Source of the DNA: an uncultured Desulfovibrio sp.
Lineage (GTDB): Bacteria > Desulfobacterota > Desulfovibrionia > Desulfovibrionales > Desulfovibrionaceae
NCBI GenBank assembly: GCA_946490455.1
Contig: CAMLXE010000012.1
Coordinates: forward strand, 1-15,622
Reading direction: 5' to 3'
Length of the DNA: 15,622 nucleotides
The notes below the pieces were generated by a model. That model did not search any database and was not told the DNA's origin. It saw only the letters and a program-made list of their open reading frames with translations. Shown in pieces: positions 1-6,835 of the stretch; position 1 is the first letter of the stretch; each line of letters opens with the position of its first letter. The translations under genes were made by a program, and so were the position numbers.

Positions 1-1
1 T

Positions 2-652
2 GGTCTCCAGTTCCTTGATCTGATTCAGGAAGGGAACTTTGGCCTTATGAAGGCCGTGGATAAATTTGAATACCAGCGCGGCTACAAATTTTCCACCTAC
101 GCCACCTGGTGGATCCGGCAGGCCATTACCCGGGCCATTGCAGATCAGGCCAGAACGATTCGTATCCCTGTACACATGATCGAAACCATTAACAAGCTGA
201 TTCGGACTTCCCGTTATCTGGTGCAGGAACTGGGACGTGATCCCACTCCTGAAGAGATCGCGGAGCGTATGGAATATCCTGTGGACAAGGTCAAAAAAGT
301 CCTCAAGATTGCCAAGGAGCCCATTTCTCTTGAAACACCCATTGGTGACGAAGAAGATTCGAGTCTTGGTGATTTCATTGAAGACAAGAAGGCTGTGGCG
401 CCTGCTGAAGAAGTGGTTAACACAAAGCTTTCTGAGCAGATTGCTTCCGTTTTGGCCGACCTCACACCCCGCGAGGAGCAGGTGTTGCGCAAGCGCTTTG
501 GCATTGGAGAAAAATCGGATCACACGCTCGAAGAAGTGGGCAAGCTCTTTAACGTGACGCGTGAACGTATTCGTCAGATTGAGGCCAAGGCTCTGCGTAA
601 ACTGCGCCACCCTGTTCGGAGTCAGGTCCTGCGTTCGTTCTATGACAGTTAA
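2..652 (+). CDS. rpoD: RNA polymerase primary sigma factor RpoD (sigma-70), C-terminal part
   Basis: This is the C-terminal 216 residues of the housekeeping sigma factor, which directs core RNA polymerase to -10/-35 promoters. The frame is open from the left edge, so the gene begins upstream; the ATG at 47 is internal. It opens inside region 2.2 (DLIQEGN, then GLMKAVDKFEYQRGYKFSTY), followed by the region 2.3/2.4 -10-binding stretch (ATWWIRQAITRAIADQ). Region 3 follows (RIPVHMIETINKL), then an acidic linker, then region 4 with the -35-binding helix-turn-helix (VTRERIRQIEAKALRKLRHP). The protein ends LRSFYDS with a TAA stop at 650-652. All the regions visible are intact and match primary, not alternative, sigma factors. 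A strong intrinsic terminator follows 28 bp downstream. The N-terminal region 1.1 and non-conserved region lie outside the window. Confidence 0.97.
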   Translation, partial: GLQFLDLIQEGNFGLMKAVDKFEYQRGYKFSTYATWWIRQAITRAIADQARTIRIPVHMIETINKLIRTSRYLVQELGRDPTPEEIAERMEYPVDKVKKVLKIAKEPISLETPIGDEEDSSLGDFIEDKKAVAPAEEVVNTKLSEQIASVLADLTPREEQVLRKRFGIGEKSDHTLEEVGKLFNVTRERIRQIEAKALRKLRHPVRSQVLRSFYDS

Positions 653-676
653 GTCGATGCTTGTAGAATGAAGATG

Positions 677-710
677 AAAAATCCCGCCGAATTACGGCGG
701 GATTTTTTTT
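677..710 (+). terminator. Intrinsic terminator of rpoD
   Basis: A perfect 9-bp stem (atcccgccg at 681-689, cggcgggat at 695-703) encloses a 5-nt loop and runs straight into a tract of eight T residues (703-710). This is a textbook rho-independent terminator on the plus strand. The A-rich stretch 677-681 before the stem could let it work weakly in the other direction too. A weaker imperfect stem (712-730) followed by a second T run (734-739) may be a back-up. Confidence 0.93.
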
Positions 711-1229
711 GCAGGAGAGAAATCTCGCCTAAATTTTTTCTGCATATAGTCTCTGTCGTTTCGTGACCGAATGCTGAAGGGGGCGACTGATTGTGCAGAC
801 AAAGGCTGTCTGCAAGAGGGAAGTAAAGAGAGATAACAGAGGGTTGTTTGCGTTTTTTGAGGCAAAGGGACTTGGCGAAATCAGTGAGAAGCCTGGTGAG
901 GCGGGTACAGTGGAGATAAAAAGTCAGCCCTGTTGCTTAGGAGGGAATACATTGGCAGCAAAATGTTTTTTTCTGAAGAGGACACTCGCTTCCCTTTGTA
1001 TGAAGTGGTTTGCCCGGCAAAATCGGAATGATTTTCACAGCAAGCCATTTCCTTGGTACGCTGTTGGAGTTTCTGAGAAAAAAACAAAGAAAGAGAACAG
1101 GAAAGGGAACACTCTTGCACGGACAAGCCAGAAGTTTGGTAGTCCCGTTAAGCTTGCGCGATTACGGCGCACAGATAGAGCATGGGTACATGAACGCACC
1201 CGAAATAGGTTTCTCCAGTCTGATCAGGT
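711..1229. other. Gene-poor interval between rpoD and the small minus-strand gene
   Basis: About 520 bp in which I see no convincing gene. A plus-strand frame from a GTG at 793 to 1242 is open for 149 codons, and a purine-rich stretch lies before it. However, its composition is not protein-like, it overlaps the end of the minus-strand gene, and its start lies inside a perfect 8-bp hairpin (tgcagaca 794-801, tgtctgca 807-814). No tRNA arms, rRNA or repeats were recognised. A small RNA is possible but there is no good promoter or terminator pair to support one. Confidence 0.5.
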
Positions 1230-1646
1230 CTATCTGATGTAGTCATCCATTCCGGCAGCCGTGCAGTTGGAACCCAGCCAGAAGGCGGAAGCCCAGACCA
1301 TGAGCGCTGTGGTTTGTGTACTGTCCAGACGACGAAGTTTGGTTTCCAGACTGGAATGGCTTATGCCATACCGTGTATGCAGGTCTGTAGTCTTACAGAG
1401 CGTATCAATATGGAGAAGCAGGTAGGAAAGACGCGTGTGATCAGGGAGCAGTCGCAACCCCTTGTGAGCTTCAAGGAGAGCCTTCAGTTCAGCATCGGTA
1501 AAGGTTTTTTTTATTCCGTCAATTGCCTGAAAAAAGGTATCTACAGCCCAGGGCAGAATAAATTCGGCCCCGGCATTCTTGGTATGAACATAATCTCTGA
1601 GCCAGCGTTCCTGCTGATCCCCTGTATGTGTAATGATTGGAGACAT
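1230..1646 (-). CDS. Small protein of unknown function (138 aa)
   Basis: I do not recognise a family. The 138-residue protein has no signal peptide or obvious membrane segment. It looks like a compact, mostly helical soluble protein: residues 12-45 carry aromatic and charged positions (WLRDYV, ILPWAVDTFFQAID), 49-62 form a likely helix (FTDAELKALLEAHKG), and 72-104 look helical. A Trp-rich tail follows (LMVWASAFWLG, 115-125). The only cysteines are C84 and C128 and no catalytic motif stands out. The gene looks real because a strong ribosome site (AGAAGGAAGG) lies about 5 nt before the ATG and because codon use resembles the neighbours. It follows the truA locus after 269 bp, with a possible promoter of its own at 1687-1715. 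No terminator is clear downstream. Confidence 0.75.
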   Translation of the reverse strand: MSPIITHTGDQQERWLRDYVHTKNAGAEFILPWAVDTFFQAIDGIKKTFTDAELKALLEAHKGLRLLPDHTRLSYLLLHIDTLCKTTDLHTRYGISHSSLETKLRRLDSTQTTALMVWASAFWLGSNCTAAGMDDYIR

Positions 1647-1686
1647 GGGCTATCCTTCCTTCTGCAAATGATACGGACTATGCTTT

Positions 1687-1715
1687 CCCATACTCGGAAC
1701 AATGAAAAAGTTCAA
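1687..1715 (-). promoter_or_regulatory. Possible promoter of the 138-aa gene
   Basis: Read on the minus strand there is a TTGAAC -35-like box (1710-1715), a 17-bp spacer and a TATGGG -10-like box (1687-1692), placed about 40 bp before the start codon. The spacing is ideal but the -10 is poor, so this is only a candidate. Confidence 0.3.
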
Positions 1716-1915
1716 GGCGTTTTTTCAAATATAAACAAATGGATATGTATCTTTGGAAAAATTGCCAACGGCATGGATTGAACTGACGAAGACAGGGATC
1801 GCTCTGGCGTCCCATTCGTGCAAACTTTTGTCGGATATCCCGCATGAGACAAAATGCATTGAGGACAGAGGGAACATGGGCGCCAGACAGCATACTGCCC
1901 GGTGTAGTACCCTGC

Positions 1916-2713
1916 TCATGAATCCTGCGATTCGAGAAGATCTTCAGCATACCAGACTCGCTTCATGGTCAAACCACAGGCAGGAGCCGTCTGTGGGGCC
2001 TTTCTACGGTCTCGAGAATGAAGGATGGCAAGAACTTCTGAAGGTTCAAGACGTCCCTGACCTGTTGCAACAAGCAGCCCCATAAGATTACGGACCATCT
2101 GCTTGAGAAAGCCATTGGCTTCAAAAGTCCATGTCAGTTCCAGACAGTCTGGCGGCAAGACTCCTGCAGGAGTACGGAAAATAGTGTGTATAGTGCGAAT
2201 GGTCGTATGCAGATCCGTCCCTGTGTTCCTGAAACTGGCAAAGTCATGGGTGCCCGTCAGATATTGGCTGGCCTCATCCATACGCTGAACATCCACGGGC
2301 CCGGAGGCCCAGACAAAGGGGTAGAGTTAGGGAGGCGCATAGCGACGTGAGAGCCATAGCCTGTATTCATAGGTTTTGCGGATGGCGCTATGCTGCGCAT
2401 GAAATGTATCAGGCACAAGCCGGGCATCAACGATGCGAATGTCACGCGGCAGAAGTGTGTTCAGAGCCAATTGCCAGTTGAGGCTTGTCCTGTTGTCAGG
2501 GATATCCAGATGAGCAACCTGTCCGTCAGCATGGACACCGGAATCGGTGCGACCTGCACCATGAACGTGGACTTTCTCTCCAAGAATATGGGCTACGGCA
2601 TTTTCGAGAAATGTCTGAATGGTGGGCAGTGGCTCGGCATTTTTGCGTGCCTGAGTTTGCCAGCCATTGTAGGCGGTACCAACGTAGGCGATGGTAATTT
2701 TTAGACGGGGCAT
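1916..2713 (-). pseudogene. truA: tRNA pseudouridine synthase A interrupted by one in-frame TAA stop
   Basis: TruA makes pseudouridine at positions 38-40 of the tRNA anticodon stem-loop. The start is the ATG at 2711-2713, preceded by AGGAAAGGA at about 6 nt; an upstream in-frame ATG at 2743 lacks a site and is not used here. Residues 1-128 hold the N-terminal half with the catalytic motif GAGRTDSGVHADGQ (Asp57). Codon 129 is TAA (2327-2329). The same frame then continues without further damage to the TGA at 1916-1918, including FLKQMVRNLMG and the terminal APACGLTMKRVWY typical of TruA. The total of about 265 codons is normal for the family. Residues from both halves form the active site, so the truncated product should be inactive. 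No good internal start or ribosome site precedes the second half (GTG near 2296, ATG near 2281). It could be a true recent nonsense mutation, a sequence error, or a read-through stop. Confidence 0.9.
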
Positions 2714-2875
2714 GAAATATCCTTTCCTCGGTACACAATACAAAACAACGCCTTCCCTGCGTCACCATGGGCCGGTTTCGCACGGGAAAAGCGCTGTTCG
2801 GAAAACTGTGCTGGTAATTTCAGGCCACACAACCAGAACCCGCCAGAAGGAGGGAAATGAAGATGCGGAAACCGG
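2714..2875. other. Intergenic region between rex and truA
   Basis: A 162-bp spacer on the minus-strand transcript. It holds the truA ribosome site at its left end. I see no clear terminator for rex and no clear promoter for truA. The 8-bp segments CCGGTTTC (2771-2778) and GAAACCGG (2868-2875) are complementary but lie 90 bp apart. truA could be read through from rex. Confidence 0.4.
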
Positions 2876-3523
2876 TCAGTTGCGTTCGCTTACCGTGATA
2901 TTAAAGGCAAGAGAATAAATGTAGTGGAAAAAGTCCACATATTCTACAAAAACCTTGTCCGGAACATGAATTCGTGCCGTTGCAAAGTTCAGAATGCCTT
3001 TCACTCCGGCGTCAACCAGGTGGTCAGCGGCTCGCTGCGCGCGTTCCGGCGGCGTGGTTATGATACCGATTTCGATGTTCTGTTCTTCTACTATACTCTT
3101 CAGATCATTGGTACATGTTACTTCAAGACCATATACCTGTTCGCCTATCTTGAAAGGATCACAATCAAAGGCACCAATGATATGAAAGCCACGGGTCTTG
3201 AATTCACCGTAATGCAGCAGGGCTCTTCCGAGGTTACCAACACCAATAAGTGCTGCGCGCCATTCCCTGTCCACACCCAAGGATGTCTTGAGTGATGCAA
3301 TAAGGCTGATAACATTGTATCCTACACCGCGTACGCCGAATTCTCCAAAATAGGCCAAGTCCTTGCGTACCTGAGAGGCATTAACGTCACAAGCCTCGGC
3401 CAGAGGTCCGGAAGAAATGACCTCAATGCCGTTTCTTCTCATACTTTCAAGAACCTGAACGTAGATGGCGAGACGGCGGATGGTGGCTCCTGGAATACGT
3501 TGTTCACTTTTGAGAGGAGACAT
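2876..3523 (-). CDS. rex: Redox-sensing transcriptional repressor Rex
   Basis: Rex is a cytoplasmic dimer that represses fermentation, respiration and energy genes when NADH is low, and leaves DNA when it binds NADH. The 215-residue protein is of normal length. It has an N-terminal winged helix (about 11-80) with the family signature ATIRRLAIYVQVLE and the DNA-reading stretch SQVRKDLAYFGEFG (50-63). A Rossmann domain follows with the dinucleotide loop GVGNLG (94-99) and an acidic end to the next strand (AFDCDP, D120). The C-terminal helix (VEYVDFFHYIYSLAF) belongs to the domain-swapped dimer interface. The ATG at 3521-3523 lacks a strong Shine-Dalgarno sequence, which suggests modest translation or coupling. 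It lies 109 bp behind atpE, the order known from Desulfovibrio vulgaris, and is separated from it by a strong hairpin. In that species Rex represses sulfate adenylyltransferase. Confidence 0.96.
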   Translation of the reverse strand: MSPLKSEQRIPGATIRRLAIYVQVLESMRRNGIEVISSGPLAEACDVNASQVRKDLAYFGEFGVRGVGYNVISLIASLKTSLGVDREWRAALIGVGNLGRALLHYGEFKTRGFHIIGAFDCDPFKIGEQVYGLEVTCTNDLKSIVEEQNIEIGIITTPPERAQRAADHLVDAGVKGILNFATARIHVPDKVFVEYVDFFHYIYSLAFNITVSERN

Positions 3524-3583
3524 AGCGGTACCACAGTTGTTTGAAGATGACGCAGCCGGAAAGGTTTTCCCAGAAGTTGGAAA

Positions 3584-3612
3584 CCTTCGGCGGGAACTTT
3601 TCCCGCCGAAGG
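3584..3612 (-). terminator. Strong hairpin between atpE and rex (attenuator-like terminator)
   Basis: A perfect 13-bp stem (3584-3596 with 3600-3612, core CTTCGGCGGGAA) closes a 3-nt loop about 20 bp after the atpE stop. On the minus strand only a short TTT follows, so termination is probably partial; it may also protect the 3' end of the atpE message. A second, weaker hairpin (3561-3570 with 3579-3587) overlaps its promoter-distal arm. Confidence 0.7.
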
Positions 3613-3632
3613 TGAGAGTCCTTCCGAACAGC

Positions 3633-3968
3633 TTAGATGAAGGGGTTCGCGAAGAGGATGATCAGGTTTACAACCAGAGCGTAAATGGCCAGAGATTCAA
3701 TGAAGGCCAGACCGAGGATGAGGCAGACCTGAATCTTGCCAGCGGCATCAGGGTTGCGGGCGATACCTTCGCAGGCAGCACGCAGACCAAGTCCCTGTCC
3801 GAGACCGCAACCGGCGGCGGCGATAGCCATACCGAGGGCAGCGCCGATGACGCCAAGGCCAAGCGAGGCGGAATCCAGCTTGACAGGATCGCCGTCAGCA
3901 GCAAAAGCAACGCTGGCAACAGCCATCAGAGCCACGGTGCTAAGCACGGTCATGAGAAACTTGCGCAT
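3633..3968 (-). CDS. atpE: ATP synthase F0 subunit c (rotor ring)
   Basis: Subunit c forms the membrane rotor ring that carries the coupling ion. The ATG at 3966-3968 was chosen because AAGGAG lies 8 nt before it; a longer frame up to 4025 has no site. The 111-residue protein begins with a signal-like stretch (basic MRKF, hydrophobic core, VAFA|ADG near 20-24). This extension makes it longer than the usual ~80-residue subunit c. Two membrane helices follow: about 35-62 with the glycine-rich GCGLGQGLG, and about 79-108. They are joined by the polar loop ARNP (70-73). The ion-carrying carboxylate is Glu91 (FIESLAIY), and Gln58, Ser92 and Tyr96 sit where Na+-type rings have ligands. It follows atpB by 71 bp, as expected for a highly expressed subunit with its own strong ribosome site. 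Confidence 0.96.
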   Translation of the reverse strand: MRKFLMTVLSTVALMAVASVAFAADGDPVKLDSASLGLGVIGAALGMAIAAAGCGLGQGLGLRAACEGIARNPDAAGKIQVCLILGLAFIESLAIYALVVNLIILFANPFI

Positions 3969-4007
3969 TTTGGATGCTCCTTTTGAGCGGTTTGTGTTGT
4001 TATGTAT

Positions 4008-4019
4008 TTTTGGCCAAAA
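4008..4019. repeat. Perfect 12-bp palindrome upstream of atpE
   Basis: TTTTGGCCAAAA is its own reverse complement and lies in the atpB-atpE spacer, about 40 bp before the atpE start. It may be a short RNA stem or a protein site; chance is also possible. Confidence 0.4.
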
Positions 4020-4039
4020 GACCAATTCCCCACAATGAA

Positions 4040-4741
4040 TTAGTGTGCCGGTTCAAGAGCACCTTTCAGGTAAATCATGGCCAGCATGTAGAAGATGAAG
4101 GCCTGAAGAACCTTGGCAAGCAGGAACAGAAAATAGATGGGCAGCGTACTGACGATGGGCGCCATAAGGAAGAACAGCACCAGTACGATTTCTTCACCGC
4201 GGATGTTACCGAAAAGACGGAGCGTCAGTGAGAGAGGGCGGGCAAGGTGCGAAATAAATTCCAGAATGAGCATGAATGGGGCCAGTGGGAGCATGGGCCC
4301 CATGAAGTGATGGATATAATGCCCATGCCAGCGTTTGATGCCCATGTAGTTGTAATAAAGGAAAACAAAGACGGCCATGCCAATATTGGTGTTTACATTG
4401 GCTGTAGGAGCGTCAAAGGCAGGAATGAGGCCCAGAAGATTCTGCATGGCAATGAAGAGAAAAAGTCCGATCAGGACAGGGAAAACCTTGCGTCCGTCTT
4501 CTCCCATATTGGTAACGGTAAAATCTTCCAATCCACCAATCAGCAACTCAAAGGTACTTTGCAGCTTGCCGGGAATCAGGGAAAGATTGCGCCGTACGAT
4601 CCAGCCAAGGACAAAAAGAATGAGCATGGCTATCCATGTATAGAAAACATGCCGAAATTCGACGACTTGTCCGCCTATGGTGATATGATCGAGATGAACC
4701 AGTTCGGAGAGAAGAATCGGTTCTGGAAGTCCGCCTGCCAT
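4040..4741 (-). CDS. atpB: ATP synthase F0 subunit a
   Basis: Subunit a is the stator channel of the ATP synthase through which ions reach the c ring. The start is the ATG at 4739-4741, with AAGGAG about 8 nt before it; the frame is open to 4804 but without a site. The protein is 233 residues with five to six membrane helices (about 33-50, 86-106, 118-135, 150-168, 184-203, 205-226). The essential arginine is Arg175 in SLTLRLFGNIRGEE. Gln213 (KVLQAFIFYML) corresponds to the conserved Gln of the last helix. The segment HHFMGP before helix 4 and the motif NLLGLIP are also typical. It is preceded by a 219-bp gap after atpI and followed by atpE. Confidence 0.96.
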   Translation of the reverse strand: MAGGLPEPILLSELVHLDHITIGGQVVEFRHVFYTWIAMLILFVLGWIVRRNLSLIPGKLQSTFELLIGGLEDFTVTNMGEDGRKVFPVLIGLFLFIAMQNLLGLIPAFDAPTANVNTNIGMAVFVFLYYNYMGIKRWHGHYIHHFMGPMLPLAPFMLILEFISHLARPLSLTLRLFGNIRGEEIVLVLFFLMAPIVSTLPIYFLFLLAKVLQAFIFYMLAMIYLKGALEPAH

Positions 4742-4960
4742 GAGTGCGCTCCTTAAAAAATCGGTCTGCTGTTCCTGGATGACTCGAAACAACCCCAACT
4801 GCATCGAGTATCCATAAGGACAACATCAATGTATCCTGTCCGTTTCTCTTTGAAATGTTTTCCTAATTTTGGGAGAACAGAAAGATTTTCAGGCAGGAGC
4901 ATGATGTCCGTTGTGTACGATGATGTCTTGATCAGCGTCACAGACTGTATCTGTACCGCG
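4742..4960. other. Intergenic region between atpI and atpB
   Basis: A 219-bp spacer in an otherwise tight operon. It contains the atpB ribosome site and may hold an internal promoter for atpB-atpE, but no box pair with good spacing is clear. A 62-codon frame from a GTG at 4941 has no ribosome site. The octamer ATGATGTC occurs twice as a direct repeat 19 bp apart (4901-4908 and 4920-4927). Confidence 0.4.
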
Positions 4961-5404
4961 TTAATCAGGCTTTTTCAATGCTTTTTTCATGCCTGCGATG
5001 GTAATGATTGCAAGAAGGCTTGCAATGCCAAGCAGCAGAGCGGAGAGAGGTGCCTTACCCCAGATAAAGGCACCGAAAATCAGACATCCGGAAAGGAGCA
5101 GGCGGATATTGAAACTGACCAGCAGGCGGACCAGAATGGAGACGCTCCAGCCTTTGGGCGTAAGATTCTGGACAAGCTTGGCCAGCGCATAGAAATTCCA
5201 TGCAGCGATTGCGCCTCCGCAACCAAACCAGAAGACCCAGATTCCCCCGCTTCCGAAAGGGCTGGTAACGGCTCCCGTGGCAAGGGTTACAAGAGTGATG
5301 CAAATCTGCCAGACCAGAATGTTCCGAACAAGTGCGTCACGTACATTTCTCTGCCAGAGCCAGCGTTGGAGAAAAAAAATTGGATTAGGGACGTTTCCCG
5401 GCAT
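4961..5404 (-). CDS. atpI: ATP synthase subunit I family protein (AtpI)
   Basis: AtpI-type proteins are small membrane factors that assist c-ring assembly or stability and Mg2+ supply for the ATP synthase. The 147-residue protein has a basic, aromatic N-terminus and four predicted membrane segments (about 28-45, 54-77, 92-114 and 117-138), ending in a lysine-rich cytoplasmic tail (MKKALKKPD). These features and the position in front of atpB support the call; the family is weakly conserved at sequence level. The ATG at 5402-5404 lies inside the end of atpZ (20-bp overlap) and has AAGGA 7 nt before it, so translation is probably coupled to atpZ. Confidence 0.82.
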   Translation of the reverse strand: MPGNVPNPIFFLQRWLWQRNVRDALVRNILVWQICITLVTLATGAVTSPFGSGGIWVFWFGCGGAIAAWNFYALAKLVQNLTPKGWSVSILVRLLVSFNIRLLLSGCLIFGAFIWGKAPLSALLLGIASLLAIITIAGMKKALKKPD

Positions 5405-5663
5405 ATCCGTTTCCTTTTTCTTCCTGGCGGATCAGGTACTTTGTATCCATCCAGACGTTGCGGAATCCTGCGGCAATGCCAAAAAGAAGTCCTGCTCCGG
5501 AACACCAGGGAAAGGTATCCAGCCAGTAATCCAGTGCATAACCAAGCCCGATGCCTACAATAATCCCGGAGACCATGTGCAGCCCGATAACACTGGCACG
5601 GCCCAGCGCGTCAAACGTTCCTGTCCCGGAAGGCATTTTTTTGTTCTGCTCAGAAGGTGTCAT
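5385..5663 (-). CDS. atpZ: AtpZ/AtpI-type small membrane protein of the ATP synthase operon
   Basis: A 92-residue protein with a polar N-terminus and two membrane helices (about 26-44 and 52-68). Between them lies the family-like motif GLGYALDYWLDTFPW (39-53). Proteins of this family precede atpI/atpB in many bacteria and are thought to help ATP synthase assembly or Mg2+/Ca2+ transport. I place the start at the ATG 5661-5663, not at upstream in-frame ATGs (5684 and 5669), because AAGGG lies about 8 nt before it. This gives an ATGA overlap with the lpxB stop. It overlaps atpI by 20 bp at its end. Confidence 0.85.
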   Translation of the reverse strand: MTPSEQNKKMPSGTGTFDALGRASVIGLHMVSGIIVGIGLGYALDYWLDTFPWCSGAGLLFGIAAGFRNVWMDTKYLIRQEEKGNGYAGKRP

Positions 5664-6835
5664 TTCCATTCCCTTTCCTGGCATGAAGCCTTGTTTTCTG
5701 TACTCTGTGTGGCTTCGGAGACGGGTAATCCCATGGCATCAAGAAGTTTGCATGCCGCACGATGTGCGCTGCCCGGTTTTCCGCAGCGGTTGCGAAGTTC
5801 TTCCAGATCGGTCTGAAGTTCTTTCAGGCTGTCCGGATTATCCAGCCAGAGTGCAAGCTGTGCAGCCATACGATCCGGGGTTGCGGCCTCCTGCAGAAGT
5901 TCGGGGAAAATTTCCCTGTTCATGATCAGATTTGGCAAGCTGACCCAGTTTATCTTTATGAGTCGGCGCGCTACAAGCGCTGAAAATTCCGAGACACGAT
6001 AGGCAACGATAGTAGGAACGCCAACCAGTGCCGTCTCCAGTACAGCCGTGCCGGAAGCAGCAAGAATGCATTCGCAGGCACGCATGGAGAGGTAGCGGCG
6101 GTCAGGATCGGTAAACAGAATGGGAATATCGGACGGCCAGAGTTCCCGCAATCTGGCCTCACTCATATTGGGCGCCCGCAGACAGCGGAAGGTGACATTT
6201 CTTCCCTGATTCAGCAAAATTCGAGCTGTTTCACCGAATGCGGGCATCAGATTTTCAACTTCCTTGCGCCGGCTGCCGGGCATCAGGCCGATACAGCCAG
6301 ACAGCGGTGCAAACTGTTTCAGATGAGGCCAGTCCACAAGATCCACAAGAGGGTTGCCCACATAATCCACATCAATACCAAACTGGGCATAAAAATTCGG
6401 TTCAAAGGGAAGAATACAGAACATGCGGCGAATGTGGCGCTTCAGAAACTCGACTCTTCCGGTTCTCCAGGCCCAGACCTTGGGAGGGATAAAATAGTAG
6501 GTGGGAATTCCAAGTGCGTACGCAATTTTTGCCACTCTGAAGTTGAATTCTGGCGCGTCCACCAGAACAACGGCATCAGGACGCAAGCGTTCAAGCTCTT
6601 CTTTGATCCGACCCAACATGCGGACGGCCCGCGGTATGGCGGTAAGTACCTCGGCAATGCCCATTACGGACAGTTCCTCGACGCGCAGCAGATTCTTTTG
6701 CCCGGCTCTGGCAAGATTCGGGCCTCCCATTCCGAAGGCCTGAAGGTCTGGATGCAGTATCTGTAAGGCCTGTAGCAGTGCGGCACCCTGTATGTCTCCG
6801 GAAAGTTCTCCGGCATTGATCCAGATTTTGGGCAT
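5660..6835 (-). CDS. lpxB: Lipid-A-disaccharide synthase
   Basis: LpxB is a peripheral inner-membrane glycosyltransferase (GT19). It joins lipid X to UDP-2,3-diacylglucosamine to give the lipid A disaccharide. The start is the ATG at 6833-6835 with AGGAG 6 nt upstream; the frame stays open 39 codons further back without a site. The 391-residue protein matches the usual size (~380). It carries the N-terminal motif NAGELSGD (7-14), LVDAPEFNFR (91-100), the FIPPKVWAWR segment (115-124), VGNPLVD (159-165), the sugar-nucleotide region LMPGSRRKEV (184-193) and SGTAVLETALVGVP (261-274). Its TGA stop overlaps the atpZ start by 4 bp, implying translational coupling. It marks the host as having lipopolysaccharide or at least lipid A. 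Confidence 0.97.
   Translation of the reverse strand: MPKIWINAGELSGDIQGAALLQALQILHPDLQAFGMGGPNLARAGQKNLLRVEELSVMGIAEVLTAIPRAVRMLGRIKEELERLRPDAVVLVDAPEFNFRVAKIAYALGIPTYYFIPPKVWAWRTGRVEFLKRHIRRMFCILPFEPNFYAQFGIDVDYVGNPLVDLVDWPHLKQFAPLSGCIGLMPGSRRKEVENLMPAFGETARILLNQGRNVTFRCLRAPNMSEARLRELWPSDIPILFTDPDRRYLSMRACECILAASGTAVLETALVGVPTIVAYRVSEFSALVARRLIKINWVSLPNLIMNREIFPELLQEAATPDRMAAQLALWLDNPDSLKELQTDLEELRNRCGKPGSAHRAACKLLDAMGLPVSEATQSTENKASCQEREWK

Noticed and set aside
793..1242. 149-codon plus-strand frame after rpoD
   Set aside because: Composition is not protein-like, its GTG start lies inside a perfect hairpin, and its end overlaps a better-supported minus-strand gene.
1678..1950. 90-codon minus-strand frame between truA and the 138-aa gene
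   Set aside because: No ribosome site, out of frame with and overlapping the truA end, and no recognisable protein features.
4901..4927. Direct repeat ATGATGTC, two copies 19 bp apart
   Set aside because: Only two copies of a simple word with no nearby promoter boxes; likely chance.
4753..4941. 62-codon minus-strand frame between atpI and atpB
   Set aside because: GTG start without a ribosome site, odd composition, and it overruns the atpB ribosome site.
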